A DNA stretch of 64,000 bases, from positions 1 through 64,000 of the forward strand of contig JBGTBE010000108.1 in NCBI GenBank assembly GCA_041749535.1. The letters are read 5' to 3'. Under the pieces are notes generated by a model that was not told where the DNA came from, searched no databases, and saw only the letters and a program-made list of their open reading frames with translations. The DNA is from JBBQZU01 sp041749535. Its GTDB lineage: Bacteria; Bacteroidota; Bacteroidia; Flavobacteriales_D; Cryomorphaceae. Positions 59,551 to 64,000 of the stretch are shown in pieces (position 1 is the first letter of the stretch; every line of letters starts with the position of its first letter). A program made the translations under genes and the position numbers.

Positions 59551-60336
59551 CTACGCTTTCTTTTTACGGCGATTGTATTCCTTAAATGCAAGGGGAAAAA
59601 ACGCCAGGTCATCTACCAAATATCTTTTAAACATGCGCTTAGGTTCGGAAAGGAGCCTATGCAAGAATTCCAAACCAAGCTTCTGAAACACCTTTGGGGC
59701 CCTTTTCTTTGTGCCAAAATAAAACTCAAAGGATGCTCCTAGAAGCATGGTCACGGGTGGGGTAGCATTTGTAGAGTACAAACGATCAAGAAGAAAAGAA
59801 GCCATGAGTTCTTGCTTGGGAAAACCCAGACCAATGAAAAGAAAATCAGGTTTGAATGATGAAATTGCCTCCATTACCTTGGCAAACTGTTCGTCGCGTT
59901 CCTCCGGATTGTAAACACTAAAAAAAGGTGGGCAGTAATAATTTGAGCCTTTATACTCTTCTTTAAAACGAAGTCCTAGCGCCTCATTTGGCACCACAAA
60001 AAAAACCTTGCGGCCTGTTGCCTGAATAGATTTCCAGATCAATGGAAAAAAATCACTTCCTGTAAGCCTCTTTTGAAGCGCATTGCCACCATATATCACC
60101 TTGCTCAACCACACCAAAGGCTGTCCATCTGGCAAGACCCATTGAGCTTCACTTAATAGATTTGAAATATACCCATTCTCGCTTCTATGCATCTTCACAA
60201 TTTGATCCACATTCGGCGTAATGAGCAATGGCAATTTTGTAGAAGAACCTTCCTTCCAATCCAAAACTTCTTCTATAACCGCGTCATAATCCTGGTCCGA
60301 AATAAAATCCAAATCAAAGAGAACAACGGTTTTCAT
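59551..60336 (-). CDS. WecG/TagA/CpsF-family glycosyltransferase
   Basis: This family (GT26) adds a sugar such as ManNAc(A) to a lipid-linked intermediate. The 261-residue protein has the family core: ITPNVDQIVKMHRS, WVLPDGQPLVWLSKVIYG, LTGSDFFPLIW, VFFVVPNE, PDFLFIGLGFPKQE and a basic C-terminal tail with LEFLHRLLSEPKRMFKRY. It overlaps the sulfotransferase gene at 60333 by four bases, which ties it to the minus-strand glycan unit. Confidence 0.9.
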   Translation of the reverse strand: MKTVVLFDLDFISDQDYDAVIEEVLDWKEGSSTKLPLLITPNVDQIVKMHRSENGYISNLLSEAQWVLPDGQPLVWLSKVIYGGNALQKRLTGSDFFPLIWKSIQATGRKVFFVVPNEALGLRFKEEYKGSNYYCPPFFSVYNPEERDEQFAKVMEAISSFKPDFLFIGLGFPKQELMASFLLDRLYSTNATPPVTMLLGASFEFYFGTKKRAPKVFQKLGLEFLHRLLSEPKRMFKRYLVDDLAFFPLAFKEYNRRKKKA

Positions 60337-61412
60337 CGCTTTGAACTAAGTCGCCGTTTCAAGGTATCTGCAAGGCTTCGCATCCTACCAAAATTAACCA
60401 AAAGTGCAAGCACCAATTTGAAAGGAAAAATCATAAAGTGCCAAATGAGCATCAGAAGATTAGGTTTGGGCGCAGATGACGAATAGCCATACTGGTTCAT
60501 GAATTCTGCACAAATAGTTTCACAAATGTAGACTTCAGTTCGGGAAAGACCTTTTTCGGTCCAACTGCGCTTTTGCGGCTTTCTAATTCCAAGATGTTCA
60601 CTTTCATCGGCTTGTGTGCTTGAGCCTGCATGTGGAATTAGGAGCATTTCTTTTTCAAAAGCAATTCCCAAGAAAGTACAAACCTTCTCCATTGTGCCAA
60701 TGGGTTCTTGGGCGAGTGATTCAAACTTCACATTCAGAATACGCGGGTTGTCTTTAAATCTATTGGATGAGGACAGTGCTGCGTTCCAAAGCTTTGCAAT
60801 CGTAATGGGATGGTAATTCACCCGAAGCCGCATCATTTCCCTTCTGGTAATAAAGGTGGCGCCCAGGTATTTTCGTTTCCATTTCTTTTTTTGCGAAAGC
60901 ATAACCCCTCTTGGATCGCGTATCATATTGATAATTCTCGCCTCCGGGAAATGGTTTAAAATCTCCTCGATGTAAAAAACATTTTGCGGTGTTTTCTCAC
61001 AGGGTATAGATTTTCCCTCGGCTGCAGACTCGTAATGAAGAAAAGCAGTATAGGCGCCTAACCTTGTAAAAGGACCTTCAAAGCCTTGAAGTATGGCATC
61101 TACTTCTTTTTTATACTCATCTTTATGATCTCTAACATCTTCGAAGAAGCCCGCTCTTTGACCAGTAAAGAGCTTATTCAAAATTGATCGGGTCATGGTT
61201 TGATCAATCGCTCTTCCCTCATCTGACGGAGTCCACATCTTCTCAAAAAAATGAGGCTCATTGATGCTGCAAACCTTTGAGTGATTGTTCATGATACGCA
61301 TCATCATGGTCGTTCCACTCCTGCTGTTTCCAATGATAAAGAATACCGGAAGGCGCGAGAGCCCTGCAGCACTGCGGTGTTGAGTCAATTCTATCAGTTG
61401 AATTCCTTCCAC
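60333..61412 (-). CDS. Sulfotransferase (PAPS-dependent), copy 1
   Basis: It transfers sulfate from PAPS to a sugar hydroxyl or similar group. The 359-residue protein has the 5'-phosphosulfate loop IIGNSRSGTTMMMRIM (about 26-41) and the 3'-phosphate-binding RIINMIRDPRGVMLS segment (Arg and Ser). The rest is the usual alpha/beta core, with a long basic C-terminus. It overlaps both neighbours, the other sulfotransferase by 19 bases and the glycosyltransferase by four. The acceptor is presumably the polysaccharide of this locus (inference). Confidence 0.88.
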   Translation of the reverse strand: MEGIQLIELTQHRSAAGLSRLPVFFIIGNSRSGTTMMMRIMNNHSKVCSINEPHFFEKMWTPSDEGRAIDQTMTRSILNKLFTGQRAGFFEDVRDHKDEYKKEVDAILQGFEGPFTRLGAYTAFLHYESAAEGKSIPCEKTPQNVFYIEEILNHFPEARIINMIRDPRGVMLSQKKKWKRKYLGATFITRREMMRLRVNYHPITIAKLWNAALSSSNRFKDNPRILNVKFESLAQEPIGTMEKVCTFLGIAFEKEMLLIPHAGSSTQADESEHLGIRKPQKRSWTEKGLSRTEVYICETICAEFMNQYGYSSSAPKPNLLMLIWHFMIFPFKLVLALLVNFGRMRSLADTLKRRLSSKR

Positions 61413-62383
61413 AGCACTTTGAGATTGGTTTTCAACAGAAGTTCAAGACTCTCTACTTCATTCTTATAATATTCTACTAAGAACTCCACTTCATTCTGTT
61501 GTATTGAAGGTAATCCCTTGGATGTATACAGCATATCTGCCAACTTCGTCCTGAACTTTTTAGGTATCACATCCTTCATTTGCTTCATAAAGCCAGAACT
61601 CACCAGCATTTTGTTAAGCGCTTTGTTTCTTGGCAAACTGGCTTTGTTCGATTCCATGGTAAAATCAAAATCTATCCCAGATTCAACATCCAGAAAGTGG
61701 CAGATTTTAGCAAGTGACTCACCTGGGTTGGCCCTGTATTCTTCATAAAACAGGGGAAGTACCTGCTCCCTTCCGAAAAGTTCCAAGTATGGTTTCAGTT
61801 GAGTTGCATATTTCCCAAGTTCCAAATACTGGTGGTTTACGCCCCATCCTTTTCTTTCACGCGCTGCATCGATTTGTAATTCCGTCAGGAAATCAAGTTC
61901 CGATGTTTTTGCTTCACGTAGGTTCATGAGATACTGTGACCATGCCCTGCTCACTGGATTGCGGAGCATCACTATAATCTTTGCTCTTGGATTAAAACGG
62001 TGGATTGCGCCTGCCGAAGAAGGGCAAATCATATAGGAATTGCTTATTTCTCCAATTGCCTTATGCCCGCTCACCTTGCTGAAAAGAGCCTGGTAATTTA
62101 GGGGATCATTGACGTGGGCAATATGAATAATCTCCTTCATACCATTGTCGATGTACGAAGGAATGTCAATTTTTACATCGAGTGCATAGCCTGGCAAAAA
62201 GTGCTTTTCATTCACATCCTGCTGCGCGAAGTGATTGGTTTCCTTTATAGGTGGAAGGTATATTTGATGGTGTTGATCTAAATAATGATAAAGGGAAGTT
62301 GTACCGCCCTTAACCACACCTATTACAAAGAAATTAGGGATCCCTGTTAATGGCCAATCACTCCTCTCTATTGTTCTAGTCAT
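61394..62383 (-). CDS. Sulfotransferase (PAPS-dependent), copy 2
   Basis: The 329-residue protein has the PAPS loop FFVIGVVKGGTTSLYHYL (about 18-35) with the catalytic Lys, and the 3'-phosphate motif KIIVMLRNPVSRAWSQYLM (Arg and Ser), as in heparan-sulfate-type sulfotransferases. It differs clearly from copy 1, so it is not a recent duplicate and may act on another position. The upstream membrane protein gene ends about 80 bases away. It probably modifies the polysaccharide made here (inference). Confidence 0.9.
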   Translation of the reverse strand: MTRTIERSDWPLTGIPNFFVIGVVKGGTTSLYHYLDQHHQIYLPPIKETNHFAQQDVNEKHFLPGYALDVKIDIPSYIDNGMKEIIHIAHVNDPLNYQALFSKVSGHKAIGEISNSYMICPSSAGAIHRFNPRAKIIVMLRNPVSRAWSQYLMNLREAKTSELDFLTELQIDAARERKGWGVNHQYLELGKYATQLKPYLELFGREQVLPLFYEEYRANPGESLAKICHFLDVESGIDFDFTMESNKASLPRNKALNKMLVSSGFMKQMKDVIPKKFRTKLADMLYTSKGLPSIQQNEVEFLVEYYKNEVESLELLLKTNLKVLWKEFN

Positions 62384-62460
62384 TCAATTTTAATATTGTC
62401 TGTTCAATATAGCTTAAGTTGAAAGTAGAATGAAAAATACAATAACCGCTTTCTTTCCTT

Positions 62461-63825
62461 TTAGCCATGTTCCTCATTCACTTTTGCCAATTTGAGCTGG
62501 GCGCGTGATAGATAAATTTCGTGGGCAGCCTTGCGGTCCATTTCGAAAAAATAACAAAGGAGCATGACCACCGTTACCGTTTGAGCAGAATATACGGTCA
62601 AATATCCTGTAGTAATTGAGTCGAGGGCAAGGGCCAACAAGAAAAACTTCAGAGTAGATAAAAAAACGTTGTTGGTGAGATACCGTATGCGAAGAATGTA
62701 ATATAATGCCAAGAGATATTGTCCATAGAGAAATGCCGCTCCCAAAAACCCATAAAGAAATATTTGCCCAAGGTAACCCACATCGGATGCGTAAAAATAC
62801 CTGAAGAAGTAATTATACCCGCCGGGAACCCATTGCTGGCTTACCGAACCGTTTCCCCAGAAAGGATTCTTTTCTATCTGCTGTCTGGCGATGCCTGCCT
62901 CATAAATGCGGATAGATTCATATCCTTGTTCAGAAACTCCGCCAGTTGTGGTTGCGAATGCATCCATAAACATAAGTTCATATTTCTCCCAGGTTTTGTC
63001 GGCAAAAAGATACACTGACATGATTATGAGTATGCCAGGTACCAGTGATGCAAGTATAAATGCGACTTTTTTCTTAAGACCTACTTCAAATATGAAATAA
63101 GCAACAAGGCCAGCTCCCATCACTGCAATTGTGGTCCTGTCAAGCCTGAAGTAAATGGCATAAAAAGCGAAGAAAACAGCGTAAGCGAGATAAAATGGTT
63201 TCCGCTCTAAAAACGCTTTGACCGAATAGTAAATACTGCCGAAAAATATAAAGACCATATTAAAGCGGTAAAAAACCGATTCTCCTTTAAGGTCATTTGC
63301 TCCAGCCAGACCAGTATCTATATACTGACTTGGATCGGTAAAAAGTGTCATGAAATAAAACATCAAAGTCGAAAACCAGGCAGTGGCGAGAAATGCTCTT
63401 TCAACCATTTTAATGGTAACCTCGCCGGTTCTAAGCATATTGTATACCACCAAAGCACCTAAAAACAAATAAAATTCCCTTTGACTTGCCAAACCATAAA
63501 AAATGGGCTGTCCAAACTCTCTTAATGCTGCCAGGGCAGAAAAAATAGGCAATAGAATTAGACCAAAGATGTAGAGTTCGAACAAATTGAATCTAAAGTC
63601 ACCAATAGAAACACGCCTGACGACACGATATACGAAATATAAAACCAGAATTACTTCATAAACAGCTTCCAGCACAAGTTCTACTTCAGGGATAACACTG
63701 ATAAGCAAAACCCTATATGTAAGCATTAGACTTATAAAGAGGAATATTGTCATTAAGAATGACCGTGTAACCACGGATGAGATGGAACCAGTCTTCCGCA
63801 GCTTTATACTCGTAGCTTGCATCAT
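62461..63825 (-). CDS. O-antigen polymerase/ligase-like multi-spanning membrane protein
   Basis: The 454-residue protein has about eleven hydrophobic helices and one larger loop (about 255-345). The loop contains YESIRIYEAGIARQQIEKNPFWGNG, resembling the periplasmic loop of Wzy_C/O-antigen ligase-type proteins, with the conserved Gly-x-Gly after the Asn-Pro. It is a candidate polymerase for this locus. Distance to the downstream sulfotransferase is about 80 bases, and to the upstream partial gene three bases. The family call rests on topology and the loop, so it is less certain. Confidence 0.75.
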   Translation of the reverse strand: MMQATSIKLRKTGSISSVVTRSFLMTIFLFISLMLTYRVLLISVIPEVELVLEAVYEVILVLYFVYRVVRRVSIGDFRFNLFELYIFGLILLPIFSALAALREFGQPIFYGLASQREFYLFLGALVVYNMLRTGEVTIKMVERAFLATAWFSTLMFYFMTLFTDPSQYIDTGLAGANDLKGESVFYRFNMVFIFFGSIYYSVKAFLERKPFYLAYAVFFAFYAIYFRLDRTTIAVMGAGLVAYFIFEVGLKKKVAFILASLVPGILIIMSVYLFADKTWEKYELMFMDAFATTTGGVSEQGYESIRIYEAGIARQQIEKNPFWGNGSVSQQWVPGGYNYFFRYFYASDVGYLGQIFLYGFLGAAFLYGQYLLALYYILRIRYLTNNVFLSTLKFFLLALALDSITTGYLTVYSAQTVTVVMLLCYFFEMDRKAAHEIYLSRAQLKLAKVNEEHG

Positions 63826-63828
63826 TAC

Positions 63829-64000
63829 CTAGACTTTGTTTCGCATGTTCAACCAATTTCCTAAATCCCTACCGAGCAGCTTTTGCATGGCAAGAATATC
63901 CTCTTTAAAATATTCATCAACGAGTCTTGCCTTCAGTTCCTGGTCTATATTGACCCTTTCAATATTTCTCTCCAGCAGTTGAGATTTTACTGAAATAAGC
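63829..64000 (-). CDS. C-terminal part of a third sulfotransferase (cut by window edge)
   Basis: The stop TAG lies at 63831-63829 and the frame stays open to the window edge, giving the last 56 residues. They contain LVDEYFKEDILAMQ followed by KLLGRDLGNWL, the typical end of PAPS-dependent sulfotransferases (tail helix with Leu-x-Leu-Gly-Arg-Asp-Leu). The N-terminal PAPS loop is outside the window, so the call rests on this tail and the two complete sulfotransferases next to it. The gap to the polymerase-like gene is three bases. Confidence 0.7.
   Translation of the reverse strand, partial: LISVKSQLLERNIERVNIDQELKARLVDEYFKEDILAMQKLLGRDLGNWLNMRNKV

Overview
The window looks like a chromosome segment of a Bacteroidota bacterium, most likely Flavobacteriales or a close relative (inference from gene content). 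Signs seen directly: secreted proteins ending in type IX secretion (T9SS) or gliding-associated C-terminal domains, a MurF-alanine racemase fusion, prs-rplY-pth order, DUF3098/DUF4271/DUF3109 genes, a eukaryote-type glycyl-tRNA synthetase, recurrent TAnnTTTG promoter boxes, and few obvious Shine-Dalgarno sequences. I see no insertion sequence, prophage, CRISPR array or rRNA operon.

Layout. 1-2007: gliding-associated surface protein behind a 19-C homopolymer and a -7 box. 2118-9846 (+): ftsX, DUF3098, uppP, truB, queA, ispD, a 7TM/SpoIIE phosphatase and rlmN. 9859-16729: a divergent pair of unknown envelope genes, polyprenyl synthase, MORN lipoprotein, dnaG and mscS. 16710-20322: recJ and a lipoprotein of ten Cys-rich repeats. 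20380-20620: an unusual tRNA-like RNA with its own promoter and terminator. 20711-29652: Lrp regulator, cysH, an epimerase, an opposing group (unknown gene, M28 peptidase, rsmI, quinone oxidoreductase), then tdk and murF-alr. 29766-32435: T9SS subtilase. 32482-38819 (-): glycosyltransferase, O-antigen ligase, S41 peptidase, rnpA, hemD-like gene and DUF4271. 38911-42890: glutaryl-CoA dehydrogenase-like gene facing hemA-hemC-hemD. 43027-46492: nrdB-nrdA. 46940-53825: DUF3109, glyS, pth-rplY-prs, tRNA-Leu, dCMP deaminase and a second S41 peptidase. 53887-64000: cysQ, then a polysaccharide locus with Wza- and Wzc-like proteins, two glycosyltransferases, a polymerase-like protein and three sulfotransferases (the last cut by the window edge).

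How it fits together. Most genes are housekeeping: cell envelope, tRNA/rRNA modification, replication and repair, heme and nucleotide metabolism. The right end probably makes and exports a sulfated surface polysaccharide. CysQ beside it would remove the PAP released by the sulfotransferases, and CysH elsewhere draws on the same activated-sulfate pool (inference).

Most unusual signals: the tRNA-like RNA at 20453-20567 (class II, Leu-like body, GUC in the anticodon position, 45-nt variable region); a ten-A tract at the hemC-hemD junction where hemD has no ordinary start codon; a perfect 17-bp bidirectional-terminator-like hairpin inside pth; a DnaG that has lost all four zinc ligands; and a subtilase with Glu at the catalytic Asp position.
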